Origin: Clostridium algifaecis
Lineage (GTDB): Bacteria; Bacillota; Clostridia; Clostridiales; Clostridiaceae
Length of the DNA stretch: 64,000 nucleotides
Assembly (NCBI RefSeq): GCF_017874415.1
Contig: NZ_JAGGLM010000001.1
Location: 248,001 to 312,000 of the forward strand
Direction of reading: 5' to 3'
Shown here: positions 20,080 to 27,689 of the stretch, piece after piece
Position numbering within the stretch: the stretch's first letter is position 1
Layout: each line of letters begins with the position of its first letter
The notes under the pieces: model-generated
The model's database searches: none
Seen by the model: the letters and a program-made list of their open reading frames with translations, nothing else
Told to the model about the DNA's origin: nothing
Position numbers and translations under genes: made by a program

Positions 20080-20826
20080 ATGGTAGGAATCTTATCAGAC
20101 GTAGGAAAAGTTAGAAAGCTAAATGAAGACTATGTTAGCTTCTATGAAGGTAATGATTTTTGTTTGTACATCGTAGCTGATGGAATGGGCGGCCATAATG
20201 CAGGTGAAGTTGCCAGTAAAATTGCAGTTGAGACAACTATGTCATATATTAGATCAATTGACATATTAGGTGATATGGAAGATGAACTTGTGAATGGAAT
20301 AGATATGGCTAATAAAAAAATATTTAAATTATCGAGAGAAAGTAAGGAATTGTCAGGCATGGGGACAACTATAACTGCATGTCTTGTAAAAAATAACAAA
20401 ATGATTACTGCAAATGTTGGCGATAGCAGCTGCTATGTTGTAAAAACAGATGGAATAACTAAAATTACTAAAGACCATTCACTTGTACAACAGCTTATAG
20501 ATGAGGGAAGTATAACTGAGGAAGAAGCAGCTATTCATCCAAATAAGAATATAATAACAAGAGCTCTAGGCACAAATTTTTCTGTAGAAGTAGATATTTT
20601 TGAAGTTGATCTGAAAAATATAAACAAGGTAATTATGTGTACTGATGGTTTATCGAATCAAGTAAGCTTGGAAGAAATGTATGATATTATAATGAAAAAT
20701 GAAGATAATAAGGATGCCTGTGAACAATTGGTAGATTTAAGCAAACTTAGAGGCGGCAAGGATAACATATCAGTTATTATATTTGAAGGAGAGTGTAGAG
20801 ATGATAGGAACCACGCTGGGAAATAG
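20080..20826 (+). CDS. prpC: PP2C-type Ser/Thr protein phosphatase (PrpC/Stp)
   Basis: A 248-residue soluble phosphatase of the PPM family that reverses the action of the neighbouring PASTA kinase. Metal-binding and catalytic motifs are present: DGMGGHNAGEVAS, GMGTTITACLV, ANVGDSSCYV, DHSLVQQLIDEG, TRALG, CTDGLSNQV and GGKDNISVI. Its 3' end overlaps the kinase gene by 26 bases, so the kinase ribosome binding site lies inside this gene and the two are coupled. Confidence 0.95.
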   Translation: MVGILSDVGKVRKLNEDYVSFYEGNDFCLYIVADGMGGHNAGEVASKIAVETTMSYIRSIDILGDMEDELVNGIDMANKKIFKLSRESKELSGMGTTITACLVKNNKMITANVGDSSCYVVKTDGITKITKDHSLVQQLIDEGSITEEEAAIHPNKNIITRALGTNFSVEVDIFEVDLKNINKVIMCTDGLSNQVSLEEMYDIIMKNEDNKDACEQLVDLSKLRGGKDNISVIIFEGECRDDRNHAGK

Positions 20827-22678
20827 ATATGAAGTGTTACAAAAGATAGGCGAGGGAGGAATGGCAATTGTATATAGAGCAAAAGACAACCTATTAAATC
20901 GTAACGTAGCTGTAAAAGTTTTAAAGGAACAATTTTCAAATGATGCTGAATTTGTAGAAAAATTTAAAAGGGAAGCAACTGCAGCCGCAAGCCTATCAAA
21001 TAATAACATAGTAAATATATATGATGTAGGCAGTCAGCAAGATGTAAATTATATAGTAATGGAGTACGTAAATGGGAAAACTTTGAAACAGGTTATAAAA
21101 GAGAAAACTAGAATTGTTCCCAGCGAAGCTGTAGAAATATCCATTCAAATAGCCAAGGCTTTAGAATGTGCCCATAAAAATAATATTATACATAGAGATA
21201 TAAAGCCTCATAATATTCTTGTAACAGAAGATGGTATAGTTAAAGTTACTGATTTTGGTATAGCAAAGGCATCCAATTCTGTAACTATAACAAATTCAAA
21301 TAGGATAATGGGGTCTGCACATTATTTTTCACCAGAACAGGCAAAGGGAAGTTTTGTAGATTTTAGGACTGACATATATTCTCTTGGGATAGTTATTTAT
21401 GAAATGGTTACAGGAAGAGTGCCATATGATGCGGAAAGTCCGGTATCAGTTGCATTAAAGCATATACAGGAGCCTGTAGTTCCACCAAAGGAAATAGATG
21501 GTAGCATTCCAGACAGCTTAAATAAACTTATATTAAAAGCTGTTGAAAAAGAGCCTATTAGAAGATATCAGACTATGACAGATATGCTTTTGGATCTAAA
21601 AAAAATACAAAACAATGAGAATCCCAATATTGAAAATGATGATTTTGATGAAGATATGACAAGGGTAATGGATCCTGCAGATGTAAATAATGCTTTAGAA
21701 GCAAATAAAGATAATGAAAATAAATCAAGTAAGGTAAAGGATGATTATGGAGAAGGGGAAAGCAAGGAAAACAAAAAATTACTTGATCCAAAGAAAAAAA
21801 GGAATATTCTATTTGCAGCACTTTTTTTAATGGTAATTGTAATAGGATCTACACTGGGATATTTTGCACACAATAAATTTTTTAATTCATTGGGAGAAAC
21901 TACTGTGCCAAATGTTGTTGGAATGAAGCAGGATGACGCTAAAAGTGCTATAGAGGCTAAAAAGCTTAAATTTGTTGTAGTTTTAAAAGAAAAAAGTGAT
22001 AAGGCCGAGGGCACAGTAATAGAGACAATGCCTCAGGCAGGCACTAAAGTAAAAATTAATTCAGAGGTTAGAGTCAGCATAAGTGGAGGAAAAGATAAAC
22101 TTACAGTTCCAAATGTACGCGGCATAGATTTAAGTACAGCTAAGGATATCATCACAGGCAGCGGACTTACAGTTGGAAATATAACTTATGAAAATAGTGA
22201 TAGTATTTCAGACGGTCAGGTAATAAGCCAGGATCCAGATCCAGATTCAAATGCAGATAAAGGCACTGCTGTTAATTTGGTTGTAAGCAAGGGCCCTCAA
22301 GTTAAATATGTATCAGTTCCTGATGTAACAGGAAAGAGTGTAGATAGTGCTCAATCAATACTTCAAAATGCAGGGTTTAGAGTTTCAACATCAGCTCAGC
22401 AAACTTCAGATAGCTCTCAGAATGGAATAGTTATAAGTCAGAGTCCATCACAGGCTAAAGAAGGAGGAACTGTAAACATTACTTATTATAAATATGTTGC
22501 AAGTTCAAATAATCCGTCACAGAATAATCAAAATGGAAACAGTAATGATGGTGGAAATTCAAAACAACAACAGAATCCTACAAATAATCAAGGAAAAAAT
22601 GGAGACAGCACCCAGGGAAAAAATGGAGAACAAAAAGATACTAATTCAGATCAAACAACTAAAACTGATGGAAAATAA
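20801..22678 (+). CDS. prkC: PASTA-domain Ser/Thr protein kinase PrkC (Stk1 family)
   Basis: A 625-residue membrane kinase that senses cell-wall fragments and phosphorylates targets including translation factors. Kinase domain 10-270: GEGGMAIVY (17-25), Lys39, HRDIKPHN (131-138), DFG (151-153). An acidic juxtamembrane linker leads to one membrane segment (about 335-354), then three extracellular PASTA repeats (about 366-428, 434-497, 504-565) and an N/Q/G/S-rich tail (567-625). I start it at the ATG at 20801 after GGAGAG, inside prpC; a TTG further up gives six extra residues. Confidence 0.96.
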   Translation: MIGTTLGNRYEVLQKIGEGGMAIVYRAKDNLLNRNVAVKVLKEQFSNDAEFVEKFKREATAAASLSNNNIVNIYDVGSQQDVNYIVMEYVNGKTLKQVIKEKTRIVPSEAVEISIQIAKALECAHKNNIIHRDIKPHNILVTEDGIVKVTDFGIAKASNSVTITNSNRIMGSAHYFSPEQAKGSFVDFRTDIYSLGIVIYEMVTGRVPYDAESPVSVALKHIQEPVVPPKEIDGSIPDSLNKLILKAVEKEPIRRYQTMTDMLLDLKKIQNNENPNIENDDFDEDMTRVMDPADVNNALEANKDNENKSSKVKDDYGEGESKENKKLLDPKKKRNILFAALFLMVIVIGSTLGYFAHNKFFNSLGETTVPNVVGMKQDDAKSAIEAKKLKFVVVLKEKSDKAEGTVIETMPQAGTKVKINSEVRVSISGGKDKLTVPNVRGIDLSTAKDIITGSGLTVGNITYENSDSISDGQVISQDPDPDSNADKGTAVNLVVSKGPQVKYVSVPDVTGKSVDSAQSILQNAGFRVSTSAQQTSDSSQNGIVISQSPSQAKEGGTVNITYYKYVASSNNPSQNNQNGNSNDGGNSKQQQNPTNNQGKNGDSTQGKNGEQKDTNSDQTTKTDGK

Positions 22679-22702
22679 TATAATATTTTGATTGGAGAAA
22701 TT

Positions 22703-23572
22703 ATGGATGGAACTATAGTTAAAGGAATAGCAGGATTTTACTATATAAAAGTAAATAATAAAATAATTGAGTGTAAATCAAGGGGAAAGTTCAGACATGA
22801 TGAACTTTCTCCAATGGTTGGAGACAGAGTCGATATTTTACTTCAGGGAGATACAGGTGTTATTGAGAAAATTTATCCCAGAAGTTCCCGGATAATTAGA
22901 CCCGCTGTTTCCAATGTAACTCAAGCTATTGTAGTATTTGCAGTTAAAAATCCGGATATAAATGAGGAGCTTTTAAATAAATTACTTGTAAGTTGTGAAT
23001 TTAACAATCTAAAAGCTATAGTCTGTTTTAATAAGCTTGATTTGGAATTATCAGATAAAGAAAAATCTATTGAAGACATGGTGAAAAGCGCAGGATATGA
23101 GGTGATTTTTTTAAAGGCCAAGGAAGGATATGGAATAGATAAAATTAAAGAGAGACTAAAAGGTGAAATCACAGTTTTATGTGGACCTTCTGGAGTTGGA
23201 AAATCGACTATTTTAAATCACATAGCAGGAAAAGAATTAATGGAAACTGGTGTCATAAGTGATAAGCTAAAAAGAGGAAAACATACTACAAGACACAGTG
23301 AACTTATAGAAATAGATGGTGGTTTTATAGTAGATACACCTGGTTTTTCATCATTCAAGATAGATTTTATAGAAGCAGAGGAACTGCAGTATTATTTTCC
23401 AGAATTTAAAAATTACCTTGGAAGTTGTAAGTTTACAAGTTGTCTTCATTATAAAGAGCCAAATTGTGGCATAAAAAAAATGGTTGAAGAAGGCTTAATA
23501 AATAGAAAAAGATATAATTTTTATTTAAAAATGCTGGATGAAATCTTGAATAAAAAAAATATTATACGATAG
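22703..23572 (+). CDS. rsgA: Ribosome small-subunit biogenesis GTPase RsgA
   Basis: A 289-residue circularly permuted GTPase that checks late 30S subunit assembly. It has an N-terminal OB fold, NKLD-type motif (CFNKLDLE), P-loop GPSGVGKS (161-168), DTPGFSSF and a C-terminal zinc finger ([14 protein letters not shown]). The start is the ATG at 22703 behind TTGGAGAAA; a TTG at 22688 would add five residues. It follows the kinase directly; in Bacillus RsgA (CpgA) is a known PrkC substrate. Confidence 0.96.
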   Translation: MDGTIVKGIAGFYYIKVNNKIIECKSRGKFRHDELSPMVGDRVDILLQGDTGVIEKIYPRSSRIIRPAVSNVTQAIVVFAVKNPDINEELLNKLLVSCEFNNLKAIVCFNKLDLELSDKEKSIEDMVKSAGYEVIFLKAKEGYGIDKIKERLKGEITVLCGPSGVGKSTILNHIAGKELMETGVISDKLKRGKHTTRHSELIEIDGGFIVDTPGFSSFKIDFIEAEELQYYFPEFKNYLGSCKFTSCLHYKEPNCGIKKMVEEGLINRKRYNFYLKMLDEILNKKNIIR

Positions 23573-23609
23573 CTAATTGTAAATTTATTGTACATTAGGA
23601 GGAAGAATT

Positions 23610-24260
23610 ATGATAAAAATAGCACCATCGATATTATCAGCTGATTTTTCAAAGCTGGGAAGTGACATAGAAAAACTGGATAAATTTGGAGCAGATTTTA
23701 TTCATATAGATGTTATGGATGGTATGTTTGTACCTAATATATCTTTTGGAATACCTGTTATAAAGAGTATAAAAAAAATTACAAATATACCTTTTGATGT
23801 CCATCTTATGATAGAGGAACCTTCAAGATATATTGAAGATTTTGTGGAAGCTGGTGCCGATATTATAACAGTTCATTTTGAGGCAGACAGACATTTAGAT
23901 AGAACTATAAATTATATAAAGAGTTTTGGAGTTAAAGCATCAGTTGCATTGAATCCTGCAACTCCAGTAGACAATATAAAATATTTAATAAAAAATCTTG
24001 ATATGGTACTTGTTATGTCTGTTAATCCTGGTTTTGGAGGACAGAAATATATAGATTATTCCAATTATAAAATTGAAGAAGTTAAAAAATTAAGTGATAA
24101 ATACAACAAGGATCTGATGATAGAAGTAGATGGTGGAGTTGGCAGAAATAATATAAAATCTGTCGTAAAGAGTGGGGCAAATGTTATTGTTGCAGGTTCT
24201 GCTGTGTTTAAGGACAATAAGATAAAGGAAAACATAGCTTCACTGAGAGGTGAAATTTAA
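23610..24260 (+). CDS. rpe: Ribulose-phosphate 3-epimerase
   Basis: A 216-residue TIM-barrel enzyme converting ribulose 5-phosphate to xylulose 5-phosphate in the pentose phosphate pathway. Seen: APSILSADFSKLG, HIDVMDGMFVPN with metal and acid-base residues, DVHLMIEEP, MSVNPGFGGQ and EVDGGV with the phosphate-binding end. AGGAGGAAG precedes the ATG. thiN begins two bases after its stop. Confidence 0.97.
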   Translation: MIKIAPSILSADFSKLGSDIEKLDKFGADFIHIDVMDGMFVPNISFGIPVIKSIKKITNIPFDVHLMIEEPSRYIEDFVEAGADIITVHFEADRHLDRTINYIKSFGVKASVALNPATPVDNIKYLIKNLDMVLVMSVNPGFGGQKYIDYSNYKIEEVKKLSDKYNKDLMIEVDGGVGRNNIKSVVKSGANVIVAGSAVFKDNKIKENIASLRGEI

Positions 24261-24261
24261 C

Positions 24262-24897
24262 ATGAAAGCTGTTATAGTATCTGGTGGTGCTGCACCTTCT
24301 GATAATCTTTTAAAAGAAGAACTTAAATCAAGCCAAATTTTAATATGTGCAGATTCCGGTGGAAATTGCCTTTATAAAAATAAAATAGTACCAGAATATC
24401 TTTTGGGTGATTTTGATTCCATAGATGCTAAATCCTTGGATTTTTTTAGAAATACAGATTGCAAAATAGAAAAATATCCTGTGAATAAAAATTTTACAGA
24501 TACTGAAATAGCTTTTAATAAGGCAGTAGAGCTTAAAGCAGATGAAATAGTATTTTTAGGATCTACAGGAAATAGGATAGACCACTTATTTGGAAACATT
24601 GGGATGCTTAAAAAATGTTTGAATCGTAATATAAAAGGATATATAAAAGATGACAATAATTCAATAGAAATTATAAACAAATCAACTACTATAGATGGAC
24701 ATAAAGGAGAAACTTTTTCACTCTATGCTTATTGTGATTCAGTAAAAGGTTTAAGCATAATAGGTGCAAAATATAAGCTTGATGAATATGATTTGATACT
24801 TGGAGATTCTAGAACTGTATCGAATGAATTTTTGGATAATGAAGTGAATATTGTGTTCAAAAGTGGAATTGTTTTATTATTTAGAAGCAGGGATTAA
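24262..24897 (+). CDS. thiN: Thiamine diphosphokinase
   Basis: A 211-residue enzyme that transfers pyrophosphate from ATP to thiamine to make thiamine diphosphate. Motifs: ADSGGNCLYK, LLGDFDSID, KNFTDTEIAF and GSTGNRIDHLFGN. I start it at the ATG at 24262, nine bases after AGAGGTG; the frame is open from 24250 inside rpe. It ends the rsgA-rpe-thiN run and is followed by two sporulation-type small genes, as in Bacillus (thiN then spoVM). Confidence 0.95.
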   Translation: MKAVIVSGGAAPSDNLLKEELKSSQILICADSGGNCLYKNKIVPEYLLGDFDSIDAKSLDFFRNTDCKIEKYPVNKNFTDTEIAFNKAVELKADEIVFLGSTGNRIDHLFGNIGMLKKCLNRNIKGYIKDDNNSIEIINKSTTIDGHKGETFSLYAYCDSVKGLSIIGAKYKLDEYDLILGDSRTVSNEFLDNEVNIVFKSGIVLLFRSRD

Positions 24898-24906
24898 ATA
24901 TTTTAG

Positions 24907-24935
24907 TAACAATATTTAGTTTTGGTGCATATAAT
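24907..24935 (+). promoter_or_regulatory. SigE-like promoter upstream of the 56-residue gene and spoVM
   Basis: CATATAAT (24928-24935) matches the SigE -10 CATACAHT at seven of eight positions. TAACAAT (24907-24913) lies 14 bases upstream and fits the -35 KMATATW at five of seven. It is 29 bases before the 56-residue gene. spoVM is SigE-controlled in Bacillus, which supports the reading. Confidence 0.45.
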
Positions 24936-24964
24936 AATATAAAGCAATTTTAAGGGATAATATC

Positions 24965-25135
24965 ATGGGAAAAAAATGTTTAAAAAGAAGGACAAAGAGA
25001 AAAATAGGAATAATTGTCGTTTCTGTAGGAGTGGGATTAATGCTCACCATTATTATCCCTATATGGGGATGGATAATAGCTGGAGGGACAGTACTTATTT
25101 ATTTCGGATGGTGTTTAATAGAAAATCATAGATAA
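24965..25135 (+). CDS. Unrecognised 56-residue membrane protein upstream of spoVM
   Basis: An ORF with the ribosome binding site AAGGGA and an ATG at 24965, ending TAA at 25133-25135. The N terminus is strongly basic (MGKKCLKRRTKRK), then come two hydrophobic stretches (IGIIVVSVGVGLMLTIII and WGWIIAGGTVLIYFGW) separated by a proline: a short hairpin membrane protein. I do not recognise the family. It sits between thiN and spoVM, 13 bases before the spoVM start, behind a SigE-like promoter, so a role in sporulation is inferred from context only. Confidence 0.7.
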   Translation: MGKKCLKRRTKRKIGIIVVSVGVGLMLTIIIPIWGWIIAGGTVLIYFGWCLIENHR

Positions 25136-25148
25136 GGAGGATTTTCTC

Positions 25149-25223
25149 ATGAAAATTATTACATTCAAACTTCCTGGAATTTTATCTGCTATTATTAAAT
25201 TATTTAAAAGAAAGAAAAAATAA
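25149..25223 (+). CDS. spoVM: Stage V sporulation protein M (SpoVM)
   Basis: A 24-residue peptide, MKIITFKLPGILSAIIKLFK plus a KRKKK-type tail, directly behind AAGGAGG. It lines up with Bacillus SpoVM, sharing the MK start, KLP with the functionally important Pro9, and an amphipathic helix after it. SpoVM recognises the convex forespore membrane and anchors SpoIVA, encoded here at 8.3 kb. Location after thiN and next to rpmB matches Bacillus. The C-terminal lysine run replaces the Bacillus SFRKD ending. Too short for standard gene finders. Confidence 0.92.
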   Translation: MKIITFKLPGILSAIIKLFKRKKK

Positions 25224-25239
25224 ATGGATATTAAAAAAT

Positions 25240-25272
25240 AAAAATGCAATTGCATATACAACTGCATTTTTT
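25240..25272. terminator. Bidirectional terminator between spoVM and rpmB
   Basis: AAAAATGCAATTG pairs with CAACTGCATTTTT (one mismatch) around a 6-base loop, with A and T tracts on both sides. It can end both the plus-strand spoVM transcript and the minus-strand rpmB transcript. Confidence 0.75.
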
Positions 25273-25276
25273 ATTC

Positions 25277-25468
25277 TTATATAGCACGCTGAACCTTTCC
25301 TGAACGAAGGCATCTTGTACAAACATGTATTGTTTTTGGGGTTCCATTAACAATTGCCTTTACTTTTTTTACATTTGGAGTCCAACTTCTCTTGGATTGA
25401 CGGTGTGAATGGCTGTACTGAACGCCAAATACAACACCTTTTCCGCATACTTCGCATTTTTTTGACAC
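25277..25468 (-). CDS. rpmB: 50S ribosomal protein L28
   Basis: A 63-residue zinc-type L28 with MSKKCEVCGKGVVFG at the N terminus and CTRCLRSGKVQRAI at the end; two CxxC pairs suggest the zinc-binding form. I start it at the GTG at 25468, seven or so bases after AAGGAGGTG; an in-frame GTG three codons earlier overlaps the ribosome binding site. The gene is alone on the minus strand, convergent with spoVM and divergent from the Asp23-like gene, as in Bacillus. Confidence 0.95.
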   Translation of the reverse strand: MSKKCEVCGKGVVFGVQYSHSHRQSKRSWTPNVKKVKAIVNGTPKTIHVCTRCLRSGKVQRAI

Positions 25469-25523
25469 TAAAAACACCTCCTTACAGAATGTGAAAAATC
25501 TCTCCTCAATTCAAACATTATTT

Positions 25524-25553
25524 ATTTTACCACAAAATTAATAATCCTTGCAA
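25524..25553 (-). promoter_or_regulatory. Promoter candidate for rpmB
   Basis: On the minus strand TTGCAA and TAAAAT are 18 bases apart, with TG before the -10 (extended type). About 55 bases before the rpmB start. Confidence 0.45.
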
Positions 25554-25583
25554 GTATATAGTCATATACTTTATAATATTTTC

Positions 25584-25612
25584 TTGAATAAATGTTTTAT
25601 TTAATATAGAAT
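25584..25612 (+). promoter_or_regulatory. Promoter of the Asp23-like gene and fakA
   Basis: TTGAAT and TAGAAT with a 17-base spacer, about 40 bases before the start of the Asp23-like gene. Diverges from the rpmB promoter. Confidence 0.5.
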
Positions 25613-25650
25613 ATGTTATGTAATATTAATTATACAAGGAGGTTTTTAAT

Positions 25651-26001
25651 ATGATAGGTAGTATTGCCAGTGAAATTGGTCAAATTGATTATTCAGAAGA
25701 ATCAGTTGCAAATATAGTTGGAATATCGACTATGGAATGCTACGGTGTAGTAGGCATGGCTTCGAAGAATGCAAAAGATGGCCTCTGGGAGACTATAAGA
25801 GGCGGAAGTCTCAGTAAGGGAGTAAAAATTCGTTCTAAAAATAATGAACTTCTAATAGAGCTATATATAATGGTTGAATATGGAACAAAAATTTCTGTTA
25901 TTGCAAATAATATAATACAGAAAGTAAAATATAATGTAGAAAATTATGTGGGGCTTAAGGTTTCTACAATTACGGTAAATGTTCAGGGCGTCAGAGTCTA
26001 G
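25651..26001 (+). CDS. Asp23/Gls24 family protein (YloU-like)
   Basis: A 116-residue protein of the Asp23/Gls24 family, starting GSIASEIGQIDYSEESVANI and with a conserved VEYGTKISVIANNI core. Family members gather at the membrane and respond to envelope stress; some are thought to help acyl-chain or FakA-linked processes because they are so often beside fakA. Here fakA starts 16 bases after the stop. AAGGAGG precedes the ATG. The function in this organism is not established. Confidence 0.88.
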   Translation: MIGSIASEIGQIDYSEESVANIVGISTMECYGVVGMASKNAKDGLWETIRGGSLSKGVKIRSKNNELLIELYIMVEYGTKISVIANNIIQKVKYNVENYVGLKVSTITVNVQGVRV

Positions 26002-26017
26002 GGAGGAATTTATAAAG

Positions 26018-27640
26018 ATGGAGTACTTAAAGATAGATGGACAGCGTTTTTACAATATGATGGTCAATGCTAGCAACGATCTGGAAAAGCAAAAAGACAT
26101 TGTGAATTCGTTAAATATTTTTCCTGTTCCGGATGGAGATACGGGAAGTAATATGTCTATGACACTTAAAACAGCTGTACTAGAAATAAAAAATATGAAA
26201 AATGACTCTCTTGGAAAAATAGCAAAAAAATTAGCTAAAGGTGCTCTTATGGGTGCAAGAGGAAATTCAGGAGTAATACTTTCTCAAATATTTAGAGGTA
26301 TAGCTAAAGGACTTGAGGATAAGGTTGAAGTGGATTCAGCAGGTTTTGCAAATAGCTTAAACGAAGGAGCAAAATATGCATATAAAGCTGTTATGAAACC
26401 TACTGAAGGAACAATTTTAACAATTATAAGATCTGCAGGAGAATGTGCCTTGAATTCTAAGGAAAACAATATAACTGCACTCCTGCGTGAAGTATGTTCT
26501 CACAGCGAATTCATGCTTGATAAAACACCTGAAATGCTGCCGGTTTTAAAAAAAGCAAATGTTGTTGATTCTGGCGGAAAAGGACTTCTTATAATACTTA
26601 AAGGTATGTACAATGCACTGGAAAATGGGTTGGAAAATATAGAAATAAAAAATTTTACTGAAAATCAAATTAAAGCTGAATCTGCTGCTAAAAAATTAGG
26701 AAAACAGGATATAAAATATGAATATTGTACTGAATTTTTTATACATGCTAAATATGTAGACTTAACAGAATTTAAAGAAAAACTTTCTGCTATAGGTGAT
26801 TCTATGGTGGTAGTAAATGATGATGAAATAATAAAAGTACATATTCATACTAATGATCCAGGACTTGTATTGTCTCAGGCCATCAAGCTTGGTGAATTAT
26901 CCAAGATAAAAGTAGATAATATGAAAGAGGAACATAGTCATATGCTTGGAATAGATGAAAGCGAAGGAGAGAATGTTAAACCTAAAAAATATGGATTTAT
27001 CTCCGTATCAATGGGTGAAGGCCTAAAAAATATATTTAAGGATTTGGGGACCGACTGTGTTATAGAAGGTGGTCAGACTATGAATCCGAGTACCAAGGAT
27101 ATTTTAAATGCTATAGATAAAATAAATGCTGAAAATATTTTTATACTTCCTAATAATAAAAATATATTTATGGCAGCAAATCAGGCAGCTGAGATAAGCG
27201 AAAAAAACGTAAAAGTAATAGCTACGAAGAGTATACCTCAGGGAATAACATCACTTATGACTTTTAATTCTGAAATTGATGCAGAAAGTAATGCAAAATC
27301 TATGGAAGAAGCTATAAATAGAGTAATTACCGGCTCTATAACTTATGCTGTAAGGGATACAGAAATAGATGGAAAGTCTATAAAAAAGGGAAATATATTA
27401 GGACTTGTGGATGGAACTATAAAAAAGGCTGGAAATGATATATTTGAAGTATGTAAATATATTATAGATGATATTGTAAGTGAAAATAGTGATCTTATAA
27501 GTATATATTATGGTAAAGATTGTAATGCTGAAAAGGCAAAAGAATTTGGAGAGGAAATAGAGAAAAAGTATCCGGATATGGATGTTCAATGTTATAGTGG
27601 AGATCAGCCTTTGTATTATTTTATAGTTTCAGTTGAATAA
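26018..27640 (+). CDS. fakA: Fatty-acid kinase FakA (DhaL/DAK2-domain, YloV)
   Basis: A 540-residue protein with an N-terminal DhaL-type kinase domain (PVPDGDTGSNMSMTL, 36-50, and GARGNSGVILSQIF), a middle domain (GKGLLIILKGM, IKVHIHTNDPG) and a C-terminal FakA domain. With a FakB lipid carrier it phosphorylates exogenous fatty acids so PlsX/PlsY can use them. I start it at the ATG at 26018 behind GGGAGGA; the frame is open from inside the preceding gene. No fakB is in this window. A terminator overlaps its end. Confidence 0.92.
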   Translation: MEYLKIDGQRFYNMMVNASNDLEKQKDIVNSLNIFPVPDGDTGSNMSMTLKTAVLEIKNMKNDSLGKIAKKLAKGALMGARGNSGVILSQIFRGIAKGLEDKVEVDSAGFANSLNEGAKYAYKAVMKPTEGTILTIIRSAGECALNSKENNITALLREVCSHSEFMLDKTPEMLPVLKKANVVDSGGKGLLIILKGMYNALENGLENIEIKNFTENQIKAESAAKKLGKQDIKYEYCTEFFIHAKYVDLTEFKEKLSAIGDSMVVVNDDEIIKVHIHTNDPGLVLSQAIKLGELSKIKVDNMKEEHSHMLGIDESEGENVKPKKYGFISVSMGEGLKNIFKDLGTDCVIEGGQTMNPSTKDILNAIDKINAENIFILPNNKNIFMAANQAAEISEKNVKVIATKSIPQGITSLMTFNSEIDAESNAKSMEEAINRVITGSITYAVRDTEIDGKSIKKGNILGLVDGTIKKAGNDIFEVCKYIIDDIVSENSDLISIYYGKDCNAEKAKEFGEEIEKKYPDMDVQCYSGDQPLYYFIVSVE

Positions 27641-27664
27641 AAAAAGCCGTAAGGCTTTTTTTAT
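27641..27664 (+). terminator. Intrinsic terminator after fakA
   Basis: AAAAAGCC pairs with GGCTTTTT around a GTAA loop, with a run of seven Ts. It begins at the base after the fakA stop codon. Confidence 0.8.
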
Positions 27665-27689
27665 TTAAATCAAGAAAAGAGGTGATTTT

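Noticed and set aside
22494-22691. 65-codon plus-strand frame at the end of prkC
   Set aside because: A frame-shifted reading of the low-complexity PrkC tail; composition is set by the repeats and there is no ribosome binding site.
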